From: an uncultured Clostridia bacterium
GTDB lineage: Bacteria > Bacillota > Clostridia > TANB77 > CAG-508
Length of the DNA: 40,369 nucleotides
Direction: 5' to 3'
Assembly (NCBI GenBank): GCA_944392545.1
Contig: CALXWW010000011.1
Coordinates: forward strand, 1 to 40,369
Made by a program: the position numbers and the translations under genes
The notes under the pieces: generated by a model
The model's database searches: none
The model's input: the letters and a program-made list of their open reading frames with translations, nothing else
Told to the model about the DNA's origin: nothing
In this document: positions 24,177-32,727 of the stretch, piece by piece
Numbering within the stretch: the stretch's first letter is position 1
Layout of the letters: each line of letters starts with the position of its first letter

Positions 24177-25829
24177 ATGAATTATAAGGATTTAGCAGAT
24201 TTAATATTTCCAAATGCAAAGGATATATCATACTATGAAGAAAAATATCCTGAAAGAGATTTACCAGAAGGTGCAGTTGTATCTAGATTTGCACCAAGTC
24301 CAACAGGTTTTGTTCATGTAGGTGGATTATATCAGTCATTAGTTGCAAAAGAAATGACTAGAAAAACAGGTGGAGTATTTTTCTTAAGAGTTGAGGATAC
24401 AGATCAAAAAAGAGAAGTGGAAAATGGTGTGACAGATATTGTAAATTCTTTAAAAGATTTTGATATATTGCCAGATGAAGGTATGGTTTCTGAAACAGAG
24501 GAGAAGGGAAATTATGGACCATATAAACAATCACAAAGAAAAGAAATTTATCAAGCTTATGCTAAATATTTATTAGAACAAGGAAAGGCATATCCATGTT
24601 TCTGTACAGCTGAAGAAGTTGAAGAAATAAGAAAAAAACAAGAAGCTGCAAAAATAAGGCCGGGTTACTATGGAATATGGGCAAAATGCAGAAATTTAAC
24701 AGTTGAAGAAGCTGCAGAAAAAATAAAAAATGGAGAGGAGTATATTGTTAGATTTAAATCTCCAGGAAGAGAAGATAGAAAAATTAAACATCATGATATA
24801 ATAAAAGGAAATGTAGATTTCCCAGAAAGCGACCAAGACATAGTTATAATAAAAGCAGATGGACTTCCAACATATCACTTTGCACATGCTGTAGACGATC
24901 ATTTAATGAGAACAACACATGTAATACGTAGTGATGAGTGGCTATCTTCAGTTCCATTACATTTACAATTATTTCACGAGTTAGGATTTAAAGCACCAAA
25001 ATATGCACATATTTCTCCAATTATGAAAAATGATAATGGAAATAAACGTAAATTAAGTAAAAGAAAGGATCCAGAAGCAGCCGTAAGCTATTATAAAGAA
25101 GAGGGAATACCAGTAGCGGCTGTTAAAGAATATCTTTTAAATATTGCAAATTCTACATTTGAAAATTGGAGAAGAGCAAATCCAGAAAAAACTTTAGAAG
25201 AATTTGATTTTAATCTAACTAAAATGAGTGTAAGCGGTGCTCTATTTGATATGGTTAAATTATTAGATATAGGGAAAACAGTTATTTCAAGAATGAGTGC
25301 ACAAGAAGTATATGAAAATTCTTTAAAATGGGCAAAAGAATATGATAAAGAACTAGAAAAAATGTTAGAAGATAAGGAATATGCATTAAAGATATTTGGA
25401 ATAGAAAGAGGAAATAAAAAGCCTAGAAAAGATATTTCAAAGTGGTCAGAAGTAAAGTCAAATATTGAGTATATGTATGATGATTATTACTTCTCTAAAT
25501 CAATAGAATATCCATATCAAGTAATAAATGACAAGGAAGATATAAATAATATCTTGAAATTATATATAGAAAAATATTATAACCAAAATGATGATAAACA
25601 AGTATGGTTTGATAAAATAAAAGAATTATCAGGAGAGCTTGGATATGCTAAAGAAGTAAAAGAATATAAGGCAAATCCAGATGCATATAAAGCACATGTT
25701 GGAGACGTAAGTACTGTATTAAGAGTGGCATTGACTGCTAGAACAAATACACCAGACATGTATGAAATAATGCAAGTATTAGGAAAAGAAAGTATTGTAA
25801 AAAGATTAACTAAAGCAATGGAAGAATAA
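24177..25829 (+). CDS. gltX: Glutamyl-tRNA synthetase
   Basis: 550 residues of a class I synthetase that charges tRNA-Glu. The adenylate site is in FAPSPTGFVHVGGLYQS (HVGG in place of HIGG) and the second signature is KLSKRKDPEA (about residues 292-301). At 550 residues it is longer than the roughly 480-residue bacterial form, with the extra length in the C-terminal anticodon-binding half. Whether it also mischarges tRNA-Gln cannot be read from the sequence. GAGAGGGAG precedes the ATG. DUF951 follows 18 bp downstream and is likely cotranscribed. Confidence 0.93.
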   Translation: MNYKDLADLIFPNAKDISYYEEKYPERDLPEGAVVSRFAPSPTGFVHVGGLYQSLVAKEMTRKTGGVFFLRVEDTDQKREVENGVTDIVNSLKDFDILPDEGMVSETEEKGNYGPYKQSQRKEIYQAYAKYLLEQGKAYPCFCTAEEVEEIRKKQEAAKIRPGYYGIWAKCRNLTVEEAAEKIKNGEEYIVRFKSPGREDRKIKHHDIIKGNVDFPESDQDIVIIKADGLPTYHFAHAVDDHLMRTTHVIRSDEWLSSVPLHLQLFHELGFKAPKYAHISPIMKNDNGNKRKLSKRKDPEAAVSYYKEEGIPVAAVKEYLLNIANSTFENWRRANPEKTLEEFDFNLTKMSVSGALFDMVKLLDIGKTVISRMSAQEVYENSLKWAKEYDKELEKMLEDKEYALKIFGIERGNKKPRKDISKWSEVKSNIEYMYDDYYFSKSIEYPYQVINDKEDINNILKLYIEKYYNQNDDKQVWFDKIKELSGELGYAKEVKEYKANPDAYKAHVGDVSTVLRVALTARTNTPDMYEIMQVLGKESIVKRLTKAMEE

Positions 25830-25847
25830 AATAAGGAGTAAGCTATA

Positions 25848-26033
25848 ATGGAATATAATGTAGGAGATGTAGTAAGAACTAAGAAAGTTCACCCATGCGG
25901 TAGTAAATTGTGGGAGATAACTAGAGTAGGCGTAGACTTTAAACTTAAGTGTTTGGGCTGTGGGCATACTATAATGTTAGAAAGACCAAAAGCATTAAAA
26001 ATTATAGTGAAAAAAATAGAAACAGATAAATAG
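25848..26033 (+). CDS. DUF951 family small protein
   Basis: 61 residues with the family pattern GDVVRTKKVHPCGSKLWEI and KCLGCGHTIMLERPK. Cys and His residues in HPCGS and CLGCGH could bind a metal, and a small SH3-like beta barrel with nucleic-acid binding has been suggested for such proteins. The function is not known. In other Firmicutes it is found near engD or rpsF-type genes. A TAAGGAG site precedes the start 18 bp after gltX. Confidence 0.88.
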   Translation: MEYNVGDVVRTKKVHPCGSKLWEITRVGVDFKLKCLGCGHTIMLERPKALKIIVKKIETDK

Positions 26034-26081
26034 GAATAAAATTAAATAAATCAAAAAACAAAAAGAAGTGAAATAAAAACT

Positions 26082-26120
26082 AAAAATAAGCACAATTTAT
26101 AAATAATTGTGCTTATTTTT
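26082..26120. terminator. Bidirectional terminator between the DUF951 gene and engB
   Basis: AAAAATAAGCACAATT (26082-26097) and AATTGTGCTTATTTTT (26105-26120) are exact 16-bp reverse complements with a 7-nt loop and T runs in both directions, serving the two convergent transcripts. Confidence 0.85.
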
Positions 26121-26122
26121 AG

Positions 26123-26707
26123 TTAATTTACATATCTTTCTATTATTTCCCAAACAGCATTAGTATAAATTTTTCTTTCAGAAGAAAAGGGGATAAATTT
26201 TAAATCTTTTAATGGATTTAATTCTGCTTGTAAATCAGTAACAACAGCATCTACTTTAGTAACAGCTATTTTATCTGCTTTATTAGCGATTACAACGCAA
26301 GGTCTTTCAGAATCTATAATATATCTGTACATTAATTTGTCATTTTCAGTTGGTAAGTGTCTAATATCAATTAAAAATATTATTAAAGAAATATTTTTGC
26401 AGCTACTTAAATACTCTTCAATAAAATTACCAACTCGAACTTGTTCTTGTTTAGACATCTTGCTATAACCGTAACCAGGTAAATCAACAAAGTAGAATTT
26501 ATTATCCATATTATAGAAATTAATTTGTCTAGTTTTTCCTGGCTCGCTACTAGTTCTTGCCAATTTTTTTCTATTTACCATGGTATTAATAAAAGAAGAT
26601 TTACCAACATTAGACTTACCTACTAATACAATTTGAGGTAGAGTATCAGTGGGATACTGTTTAGGACTAACAGCAGATATTTTGAATTCTGGATTTTTTA
26701 TTATCAT
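26123..26707 (-). CDS. engB: Ribosome-assembly GTPase EngB/YsxC
   Basis: 194 residues of the TrmE-Era-EngA-EngB GTPase superfamily. G1 is VGKSNVGKSSF (about 30-39), G2 lies in EPGKTRQINFY, G3 is DLPGYGYSK and G4 is NKADKI. It assists maturation of the 50S ribosomal subunit and is usually essential. It follows serS on the minus strand after a 53-bp gap with a hairpin. An AGGAG site lies a few bases before the ATG. Confidence 0.94.
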   Translation of the reverse strand: MIIKNPEFKISAVSPKQYPTDTLPQIVLVGKSNVGKSSFINTMVNRKKLARTSSEPGKTRQINFYNMDNKFYFVDLPGYGYSKMSKQEQVRVGNFIEEYLSSCKNISLIIFLIDIRHLPTENDKLMYRYIIDSERPCVVIANKADKIAVTKVDAVVTDLQAELNPLKDLKFIPFSSERKIYTNAVWEIIERYVN

Positions 26708-26723
26708 AACATACTCCTATCAA

Positions 26724-26758
26724 AATTGGAACAAATTGTGTGTTCCCTTGTTCCAATT
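26724..26758 (-). terminator. Hairpin between serS and engB
   Basis: AATTGGAACAA and TTGTTCCAATT (arms 26724-26734 and 26748-26758) are exact reverse complements. Reading the minus strand, only TTTTGA follows, so this is a weak or partial terminator and engB may be expressed by read-through from the serS promoter. Confidence 0.5.
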
Positions 26759-26760
26759 AT

Positions 26761-28047
26761 TTATTTTTTAGGTACTAGTTTTTCTGTTCCACCCATGTAT
26801 GGACGAAGTACATCTGGTATTTTCACACTGCCATCTTCATTATAATTGTTTTCTAAAAATGCTATTAGCATACGAGGTGGGGCGACTACAGTATTATTTA
26901 ATGTATGTGCATAGTAATTTCCTTTTTCCCCTTTTATTCTAATTCCTAATCTTCTTGCCTGTGCATCTGTTAAGTTAGAACAGCTTCCTACTTCAAAGTA
27001 TTTTTTCTGTCTTGGACTCCAAGCTTCTACGTCACAACTTTTAGCTTTTAAATCAGCTAAATCTCCACTGCAACATTCAAGAGTTCTTACAGGTATGTCC
27101 ATACTTCTAAATAATTCTACTGTATATGACCATAATTTGTCATACCATTTCCAGCTGTCTTCTGGCTCACATACAACTATCATTTCTTGTTTTTCAAATT
27201 GGTGTATACGATATACACCACGTTCTTCTATACCATGAGCACCTTTTTCTTTTCTAAAACATGGTGAGTAAGAAGTCATAGTATATGGCATGTCTGTTTT
27301 TTGAAGTATTTGTCCTTTAAATTTTCCTATCATAGAATGTTCACTAGTTCCTATTAAGTACAAATCTTCACCTTCTATTTTATACATCATTGCATCCATT
27401 TCTTCAAAGCTCATAACACCTGTAACAACATCACTACGTATCATATATGGTGGTATACAGTAAGTAAAACCTTTATTTATCATAAAGTCTCTTGCATAAG
27501 ATAAAATTGCAGAATGAAGTCTAGCGATATCTCCCATTAAATAGTAAAAACCATTTCCTGCAACTCTACGAGCAGAGTCTAAATCTAAACCATTAAAACT
27601 TTCCATTATGTCTGCGTGATAAGGTATTTCATAATCTGGAACTAATGGTTCGCCGAATTTTTCTATTTCAACATTTTTACTATCATCTTCACCTATTGGA
27701 ACAGACTCATGAATTATATTTGGTATTTTCATCATTCTTTCTGTTATTTGATTAGAATATTCAGCTTCTAATTTTTCATTTTCATCAAGTTTATTGTTTA
27801 TTTCTTGTACTTCAGCTTTTATTTTTTCAGCTTCTTCTTTTTTTCCATTTTTCATCAAATTACCAATTTCAGAACTTAATGAATTCCTTTTCATTCGTAA
27901 TTCATCACCTGCAAGTTTTGCATCTCTGTTTTTCTTATCAAGATCTAAAACTTCATCAACTAAAACAAGTTTATGATTTTGAAATTTTTTCTTGATATTT
28001 TCCTTTACAATTTCGGGATTTTCCCTTAAAAATTTAATGTCTATCAT
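26761..28047 (-). CDS. serS: Seryl-tRNA synthetase
   Basis: 428 residues, the usual bacterial length. The N-terminal long antiparallel coiled coil that grips the tRNA-Ser extra arm is at about residues 28-105. The class II core has motif 2 in SPCFRKEKGAHG...GVYRIHQFEK (about 255-280) and motif 3 near NTVVAPPRMLIAFLENN (about 390-405). A T-box leader with a serine specifier lies directly upstream, so expression should rise when uncharged tRNA-Ser accumulates. AAGGAGG precedes the ATG. Confidence 0.96.
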   Translation of the reverse strand: MIDIKFLRENPEIVKENIKKKFQNHKLVLVDEVLDLDKKNRDAKLAGDELRMKRNSLSSEIGNLMKNGKKEEAEKIKAEVQEINNKLDENEKLEAEYSNQITERMMKIPNIIHESVPIGEDDSKNVEIEKFGEPLVPDYEIPYHADIMESFNGLDLDSARRVAGNGFYYLMGDIARLHSAILSYARDFMINKGFTYCIPPYMIRSDVVTGVMSFEEMDAMMYKIEGEDLYLIGTSEHSMIGKFKGQILQKTDMPYTMTSYSPCFRKEKGAHGIEERGVYRIHQFEKQEMIVVCEPEDSWKWYDKLWSYTVELFRSMDIPVRTLECCSGDLADLKAKSCDVEAWSPRQKKYFEVGSCSNLTDAQARRLGIRIKGEKGNYYAHTLNNTVVAPPRMLIAFLENNYNEDGSVKIPDVLRPYMGGTEKLVPKK

Positions 28048-28102
28048 AGTTACCTCCTTTTTATACTAATAGATTTAAAACTAATAAGAGTAATAGTAGT
28101 AT

Positions 28103-28345
28103 GAATAAAAATAAACACCCATATGCATAAAAGCATAAGGGCGCTAATTTATACGCGGTACCACCTTAATTATTCAAAATTAATTGACAACTCTAAAATG
28201 CTTATAACCTAGCATTACTCGGTTTTATTTTCATAAAAAGCTCTAAAAGTAGATTCATAAAATATTTTAAACTATTTACACCAACCATAGTCTCTCTAAA
28301 TAAAATTAATTTTATTACTAATCTTTTATCAAGCGCTTTTGCATA
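28103..28345 (-). promoter_or_regulatory. T-box riboswitch, serine (UCU) specifier
   Basis: On the minus strand the conserved T-box GGTGGTACCGCG lies at 28165-28154. Stem I contains an AGAGAG element and GGTTGGTG, and the specifier loop reads GAA-TCT-AC with TCT at 28253-28251, a serine codon. The intrinsic terminator is CGCCCTTATGC (28143-28133) with GCATATGGGTG (28126-28116), followed by TTTATTTTTATT. Uncharged tRNA-Ser would stabilise the antiterminator and allow serS transcription. Outer limits are approximate. Confidence 0.93.
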
Positions 28346-28356
28346 ATAACAATAAT

Positions 28357-28385
28357 ATTGTACCATTATTATATGAAAAAATCAA
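28357..28385 (-). promoter_or_regulatory. Promoter of the serS T-box transcript
   Basis: On the minus strand TTGATT (28385-28380), a 17-bp spacer and TACAAT (28362-28357). The expected start is just upstream of T-box stem I. Confidence 0.65.
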
Positions 28386-28456
28386 GAAAATATGAATAAT
28401 TTATGTAATATATGAATATAATGGTAATAATTAATTTAAATAAAATGGAGGGGACT

Positions 28457-28732
28457 ATGTTATACGAAGAATATATAAAAGAAAATAAAATGGAAGATAA
28501 GTCAGAGGATGAGAAAAATTTGGAATTAATAGTAAGCATAATAAAAACAAAAAATGAATTAGATTCTGCTCAAAAAAATTTCGAATTCGCAGAAGATGGG
28601 CTTATAGATTATTATTCATATCAGATAAAAGCAAATCAAACAAAACTTGATTATTTAATGAAAAAAGCTCAAAAAAAAGGAATTGTATTAGATATGATAA
28701 ATGAAATTTATATAAGGAAAAATAAAGCGTAA
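28457..28732 (+). CDS. yaaL: DUF2508 family protein (YaaL-like)
   Basis: 91 residues, soluble and mostly helical, with the typical pattern ELDSAQKNFEFAEDGLIDYYSYQIKANQTKLDYLMKKAQKKG. The family almost always precedes bofA in spore formers, as here (57 bp apart), but its function is unknown. The start at 28457 is set by GGAGGGG (28447-28453); upstream in-frame ATGs have no ribosome site. The usual upstream neighbour recR is missing from this locus. Confidence 0.85.
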   Translation: MLYEEYIKENKMEDKSEDEKNLELIVSIIKTKNELDSAQKNFEFAEDGLIDYYSYQIKANQTKLDYLMKKAQKKGIVLDMINEIYIRKNKA

Positions 28733-28789
28733 ATAAAAGTAATATTTGTCCAAAGTAAATCATAAAAATTAATAAAGAGGTGATTGCTT

Positions 28790-29059
28790 TTGGACTTTAA
28801 TATAATTATAACTTTTTTGACTTGTATAATTGTTTTATTCATATTTGGAAAAATATTTATTATGCCACTTAAGAGTATATTAAAACTAATATTTAATTCA
28901 ATACTTGGTGGATTATGTATATATATGATTAACTTAATTGGTGCAAATTTTGGATTTCATATAGGATTAAACATAGTAACCTCTATGCTAGTGGGAATAT
29001 TAGGAATTCCAGGTGCAGTTTTACTAATAATATTAAAGGTTATTTTACGGTTAAAATAA
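28790..29059 (+). CDS. bofA: Pro-sigma-K processing inhibitor BofA
   Basis: About 89 residues with two or three hydrophobic segments. The C-terminal part (INLIGANFGFHIGLNIVTSMLVGILGIPGAVLLIIL) is the conserved BofA domain. In sporulating Firmicutes BofA sits in the forespore outer membrane with SpoIVFA and blocks the SpoIVFB protease until engulfment, timing sigma-K activation. The start is a TTG at 28790; an in-frame TTG at 28784 is too close to the AAGAGG ribosome site (28775-28780). A terminator follows at once. Confidence 0.88.
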   Translation: MDFNIIITFLTCIIVLFIFGKIFIMPLKSILKLIFNSILGGLCIYMINLIGANFGFHIGLNIVTSMLVGILGIPGAVLLIILKVILRLK

Positions 29060-29084
29060 AGGAGTCTTTTTGACTCCTTTTAAT
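29060..29084. terminator. Terminator after bofA
   Basis: AAGGAGTC (29060-29067) pairs with GACTCCTT (29073-29080) around TTTTT and is followed by TT. It separates bofA from the convergent glmS. Confidence 0.7.
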
Positions 29085-29089
29085 ATTTA

Positions 29090-30943
29090 TTACTCAACAG
29101 TTACTGATTTTGCAAGGTTACGTGGTTTATCTACGTCTAATCCTTTAAATTTAGCTATATAATATGATAAAAGTTGCATTGGGATTACTGATAATATAGG
29201 CGATATTAAAGAATTTGTTTTAGGTATATTTATTACAAAATCAAAATGACTATTAGGAAGTATTTGATTTGTAATAATCAAAGTTTTAGCACCTCTTGTA
29301 ACTACTTCTTGAATATTACTTGCGGATTTTTCAAGTAATTTTTCATCAGTTATTATTCCAATAACTGTTACTCCATTTTCAATAAGAGCAATAGGACCAT
29401 GTTTTAACTCTCCTGCTGCATAAGCTTCAGAATGTATATATGTTATTTCTTTTAGTTTTAAAGAACCTTCCAAAGAAACATTGTAATCTGTACCTCTTCC
29501 TAAAAAGAACATATCTTTTTCTGTATAAACTTTTTTTGCAAAATCTTTAATTACTTCAGTATTGTCTAATATTTGTTCTATTTTTGAAGGTAAATCTATC
29601 ATATCAGCTTTTAAATTTTCAATAACTTCTTTATCAGAACTATCCAATATTTCAGCAAAATGCATAGCTAAAATTGCAAGTAAAATCACCTGAGAAGTAT
29701 ATGCTTTTGTAGAAGCAACAGCTATTTCAGGACCAGCATGTGTATATATAGAGTAATCTGCTTCTCTTGTGATAGAACTTCCAATAACATTTGAAACAGC
29801 AATAGTTTTTGCTTTCTTTTGCTTAGCTAATTTTAGTGCTGCTATTGTATCAGCAGTTTCACCAGATTGACTAATATATATACATAAAGTATTTTCATCA
29901 ATAAGTGGATCTCTATATCTAAATTCAGATGCTACTTCAACCGACGTTGGAATTTTGCAAAGTTTTTCAATTAATGTTTTTCCAGTTAGTCCTGCATGCA
30001 TTGCTGTACCACATGCAACAATATATATTTTATTAACTTTACTTAAATACTCCTTTGATATCTCTATATCGTCAAAAGAACATTTTTCTCCTAAACGAAA
30101 TCTTGAACCAATAGTTTCTCTAATAGCTGTAGGTTGCTCAAATATTTCTTTTAACATATAATCTTCATATCCATCTTTTCCTGCCGCATTAGCGTCCCAT
30201 TCAATATTTTTAATAGGTTTATTGTGTTCTTGAAGACTGTTATCAAAAAATGTAACAGCATTTTTTGTAACGACAGCAAATTCATTATCATCTAGTAAAT
30301 AAAAGTCTTTTGTATATTTTAATATAGCTGGAATATCTGATGCTATATAATTTTCTTTTGTTCCTTTCCCTATAACTAGAGGACTATCTTTTCTAACTAC
30401 TATTATTTCATCTGGACACAAAGGAGAGATAACTTCTATTGCATAACTACCTTTTAAATCGTGCACAGCATCTTTTACAGCGGCTAAAAATTTTTCTTTA
30501 ATATCTTGTATTACAGATACAGGACCATTTGAATAATGATAATGAATTAGATTTGGAATAACTTCAGTATCCGTTTGAGAAATAAAAGTATATCCTTTTG
30601 AAGTTAAAAAATCTTTTAAATCTGAATAATTCTCTATAATACCATTATGAACAACAGCAAATGTGTTACTATTATCCATATGGGGATGTGAGTTTTCCTT
30701 AGCTGGTTTGCCGTGAGTTGCCCATCTAGTGTGAGCGATTCCTACAGTCCCTTCTAAATTACTTATTCCATCTAAATTGTATAAATTATTTACTCTTCCT
30801 TTATCTTTCATAACTTTTATCACGTCTTTTTCAATAGTTGCAATTCCAGCAGAATCATAACCTCTATATTCTAATGATAAAAGTCCATCTATTAAAATAG
30901 GTGTAGCTTTTTTGCTACCAACGTATCCTACAATACCACACAT
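29090..30943 (-). CDS. glmS: Glutamine-fructose-6-phosphate aminotransferase
   Basis: 617 residues. The mature N-terminus is Cys (MCGIVGYVGS), the glutaminase nucleophile, with EYRGYDSAGIA and AHTRWATHG downstream. Two sugar isomerase domains occupy about residues 290-610, including CGTAMHAG, YISQSGETADT and ASTKAYTSQ. The C-terminus DKPRNLAKSVTVE is typical. It makes glucosamine-6-phosphate, the first step towards UDP-GlcNAc for peptidoglycan. The upstream glmS ribozyme gives product feedback. AAGGAGG precedes the ATG. Confidence 0.97.
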   Translation of the reverse strand: MCGIVGYVGSKKATPILIDGLLSLEYRGYDSAGIATIEKDVIKVMKDKGRVNNLYNLDGISNLEGTVGIAHTRWATHGKPAKENSHPHMDNSNTFAVVHNGIIENYSDLKDFLTSKGYTFISQTDTEVIPNLIHYHYSNGPVSVIQDIKEKFLAAVKDAVHDLKGSYAIEVISPLCPDEIIVVRKDSPLVIGKGTKENYIASDIPAILKYTKDFYLLDDNEFAVVTKNAVTFFDNSLQEHNKPIKNIEWDANAAGKDGYEDYMLKEIFEQPTAIRETIGSRFRLGEKCSFDDIEISKEYLSKVNKIYIVACGTAMHAGLTGKTLIEKLCKIPTSVEVASEFRYRDPLIDENTLCIYISQSGETADTIAALKLAKQKKAKTIAVSNVIGSSITREADYSIYTHAGPEIAVASTKAYTSQVILLAILAMHFAEILDSSDKEVIENLKADMIDLPSKIEQILDNTEVIKDFAKKVYTEKDMFFLGRGTDYNVSLEGSLKLKEITYIHSEAYAAGELKHGPIALIENGVTVIGIITDEKLLEKSASNIQEVVTRGAKTLIITNQILPNSHFDFVINIPKTNSLISPILSVIPMQLLSYYIAKFKGLDVDKPRNLAKSVTVE

Positions 30944-31009
30944 AAAAAATACCTCCTTAATATGTAGAATATATTAAATCATCTAATATATCCTATTTTT
31001 AAGAAAGCA

Positions 31010-31186
31010 ATACAAATAGAGATTACTCTATTAGCTTTGTATACTTGTATTACTACAAGGCTTTAACTAATATTTATGGCAGTAATCGTATGCCAAGAAA
31101 CCATCCGCCGAATCTTTCGATAAGTTTCTACCTCGTCAACGCAATAACTAGAGTATTATATATAAATAATTATTGGTCCAGGCGCT
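31010..31186 (-). promoter_or_regulatory. glmS self-cleaving ribozyme riboswitch
   Basis: Reading the minus strand, AGCGCCTGGAC begins at 31186 (cleavage expected between A31186 and G31185). The pseudoknot core GTTGACGAGG is at 31140-31131, then TTATCGAAAGATTCGGCGGATGG, where GGCGGATGG is at 31109-31101. These are the invariant blocks of the glmS ribozyme in the right order. The 3' limit is approximate. Glucosamine-6-phosphate acts as cofactor: cleavage exposes a 5' end that is degraded by RNase J, which is encoded at 21293 in this window. Confidence 0.95.
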
Positions 31187-31254
31187 AAAAACTAATAAAA
31201 ACTCCTTTCGTTTAGAATAAATTATTTGTAAAGCTATTCTTAAGTTATGGTAGT

Positions 31255-31283
31255 ATATTACTATAAATTTAAAAATGTGTCAA
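31255..31283 (-). promoter_or_regulatory. Promoter of glmS
   Basis: On the minus strand TTGACA (31283-31278), 17 bp, and TAATAT (31260-31255), about 65 nt upstream of the ribozyme cleavage site. It is divergent from the rpsF promoter. Confidence 0.6.
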
Positions 31284-31326
31284 ATACAATAAAAATAAAA
31301 ATATTATGTAAATGTATTGATTTTGC

Positions 31327-31355
31327 TTGATTTTTTTATAAAACAATGATAAAAT
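31327..31355 (+). promoter_or_regulatory. Promoter of the rpsF-ssb-rpsR operon
   Basis: TTGATT (31327-31332), 17-bp spacer and TAAAAT (31350-31355). The transcript would carry a leader of about 80 nt before rpsF. Confidence 0.62.
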
Positions 31356-31367
31356 AGTTAATGCTAG

Positions 31368-31389
31368 AAAATAGCGTTAGCTATTTTTC
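31368..31389 (+). promoter_or_regulatory. Hairpin in the rpsF leader
   Basis: AAAATAGC (31368-31375) and GCTATTTT (31380-31387) flank GTTA and a T follows. It resembles a small attenuator. rpsF leaders of Firmicutes are often bound by S6:S18, but I cannot identify the conserved CCG-type element of that motif with confidence. Confidence 0.4.
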
Positions 31390-31440
31390 CTTACTTATGA
31401 CTAGTTCATAGGTTATAATCCCAAGAGGAGGTGAAATGTA

Positions 31441-31719
31441 ATGAATAAATACGAAAGTGTTGTCATTATTAATCCTAATGTTGAAGAAAATGCTCTAAAG
31501 GAGTTAATTGAAAGATTTCAAACATTAATTAATACTGACGGTAAAGTAGAACAAGTTAATGAATTAGGAAAGAAAAAATTAGCTTATGAAATCAAGAAGA
31601 ACAAAGAAGGATATTATATAGTATACGACTTTGAAGCTAATCCAAGTCTAATTGCAGAACTTGAAAGAAACTATAGAATTACTGATGAAGTAATCAAATT
31701 TATAGTTGTAAAAAAATAG
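31441..31719 (+). CDS. rpsF: 30S ribosomal protein S6
   Basis: 92 residues with the S6 pattern MNKYESVVIINPNVEENALKELIERF, GKKKLAYEIKKNKEGYY and RYR-like RNYRITDEVIKFIVVK. It binds the central domain of 16S rRNA together with S18. GAGGAGGTG precedes the ATG. First gene of the conserved rpsF-ssb-rpsR operon. Confidence 0.97.
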   Translation: MNKYESVVIINPNVEENALKELIERFQTLINTDGKVEQVNELGKKKLAYEIKKNKEGYYIVYDFEANPSLIAELERNYRITDEVIKFIVVKK

Positions 31720-31774
31720 TAATAAATTTACTAAAAACATACGGGGGCCTTAAGAAAGGTAAAAGGTGTAAAAA

Positions 31775-32203
31775 ATGAACAAAGTAATTTTAATGGGAAG
31801 ATTAACTAGAGATCCAGAAGTAAGATATACTCAAACAAGTAATACTCTTGTAGCTTCTTTTAGTTTAGCAGTTAATAGAAGATTTGTAAGACAAGGAGAA
31901 GAAAGACAAGCAGACTTCATAAATGTAGTAGCTTGGGGAAAACTTGGAGAGTTTTGTAGTAAATATTACAAAAAAGGTCAACAAGTAGCAATAACAGGAA
32001 GATTACAAACTAGAACATGGGATGATGAACAAGGACAGAAACATTATGTAACAGAAGTTGTTGCAGAAGAAGCATATTTTGCAGATAGTAAAAGAGATGG
32101 AGAAGGCGGTTCTAGTAGTTTTGATGCTACATTTGGTGCAATGCCAAATGCTGGTGGAAATTCTGATTTTGAGATATCTTCAGGAGACGATTTACCATTT
32201 TAG
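31775..32203 (+). CDS. ssb: Single-stranded DNA-binding protein
   Basis: 142 residues. The OB fold (about 1-105) begins MNKVILMGRLTRDPEVRYT and includes FINVVAWGKLGEFCSKYYKKG. A short Gly/Ser-rich linker leads to the acidic tip GDDLPF, which recruits replication and repair proteins. Tetrameric SSB coats single-stranded DNA. It lies between rpsF and rpsR as in most Firmicutes. Confidence 0.97.
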   Translation: MNKVILMGRLTRDPEVRYTQTSNTLVASFSLAVNRRFVRQGEERQADFINVVAWGKLGEFCSKYYKKGQQVAITGRLQTRTWDDEQGQKHYVTEVVAEEAYFADSKRDGEGGSSSFDATFGAMPNAGGNSDFEISSGDDLPF

Positions 32204-32259
32204 TATTGAAGAAAAATATAGTAAAATATAAAAATTAAAAGCAAAGGGGGTAAAGACAA

Positions 32260-32544
32260 ATGGCAGACAATAAAAGAAATAAAAAGAATAATAGAAATAA
32301 TAATGCTGATAGTGATTATAATCCAAAATTTAGAAAGATGAGAAAGAAAGTATGTCCTTTATGTGCAGATAAAGATTTAGTTTTAGATTACAAAAATGCT
32401 GAACAAATAAGAAAATTTGTTAATGATAAAGGAAAAATACTTCCAAGAAGAGCAACAGGTGCTTGTGCAAAACATCAAAGAGATATAACATTAGCAGTAA
32501 AAAGAGCAAGACAAATAGCAGTATTACCATATACAGCTGAATAA
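32260..32544 (+). CDS. rpsR: 30S ribosomal protein S18
   Basis: 94 residues. An Asn/Lys-rich N-terminal extension precedes the conserved CPLCADKDLVLDYKN and GKILPRRATGACAKHQRDI. Cysteines in CPLC and CAKH indicate the zinc-binding (C+) version of S18. AAAGGGGG precedes the ATG. Last gene of the operon; terminator at 32568. Confidence 0.97.
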   Translation: MADNKRNKKNNRNNNADSDYNPKFRKMRKKVCPLCADKDLVLDYKNAEQIRKFVNDKGKILPRRATGACAKHQRDITLAVKRARQIAVLPYTAE

Positions 32545-32567
32545 AAAAGAAAAGGTTAAAATAATAA

Positions 32568-32607
32568 AAGTATAGGTGTTTAAAGATATAAATACTTATA
32601 CTTTTTA
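32568..32607 (+). terminator. Terminator of the rpsF operon
   Basis: AAGTATAGGTGTTT (32568-32581) pairs with AAATACTTATACTT (32590-32603) with two G-U pairs, followed by TTTTATTTT. Confidence 0.78.
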
Positions 32608-32664
32608 TTTTATTAAATAATATAAGTTGTTCATTGGATATATATCTTTATAATAAAAAAGAGG

Positions 32665-32693
32665 TTGAAAAATAGCATAAAAAATGGTATTAT
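32665..32693 (+). promoter_or_regulatory. Promoter of the metal ABC transporter operon
   Basis: TTGAAA (32665-32670), 17-bp spacer and TATTAT (32688-32693), 35 bp before the start codon. I see no clear Zur or MntR palindrome overlapping it. Confidence 0.5.
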
Positions 32694-32727
32694 TGTATAT
32701 GTATAAAAATAAAAAGGAAGAAGTTTA

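Noticed and set aside
31356..31440. Classic S6:S18 leader motif before rpsF
   Set aside because: A hairpin is present but the conserved internal-loop CCG-type element could not be identified, so it is listed only as a leader hairpin.
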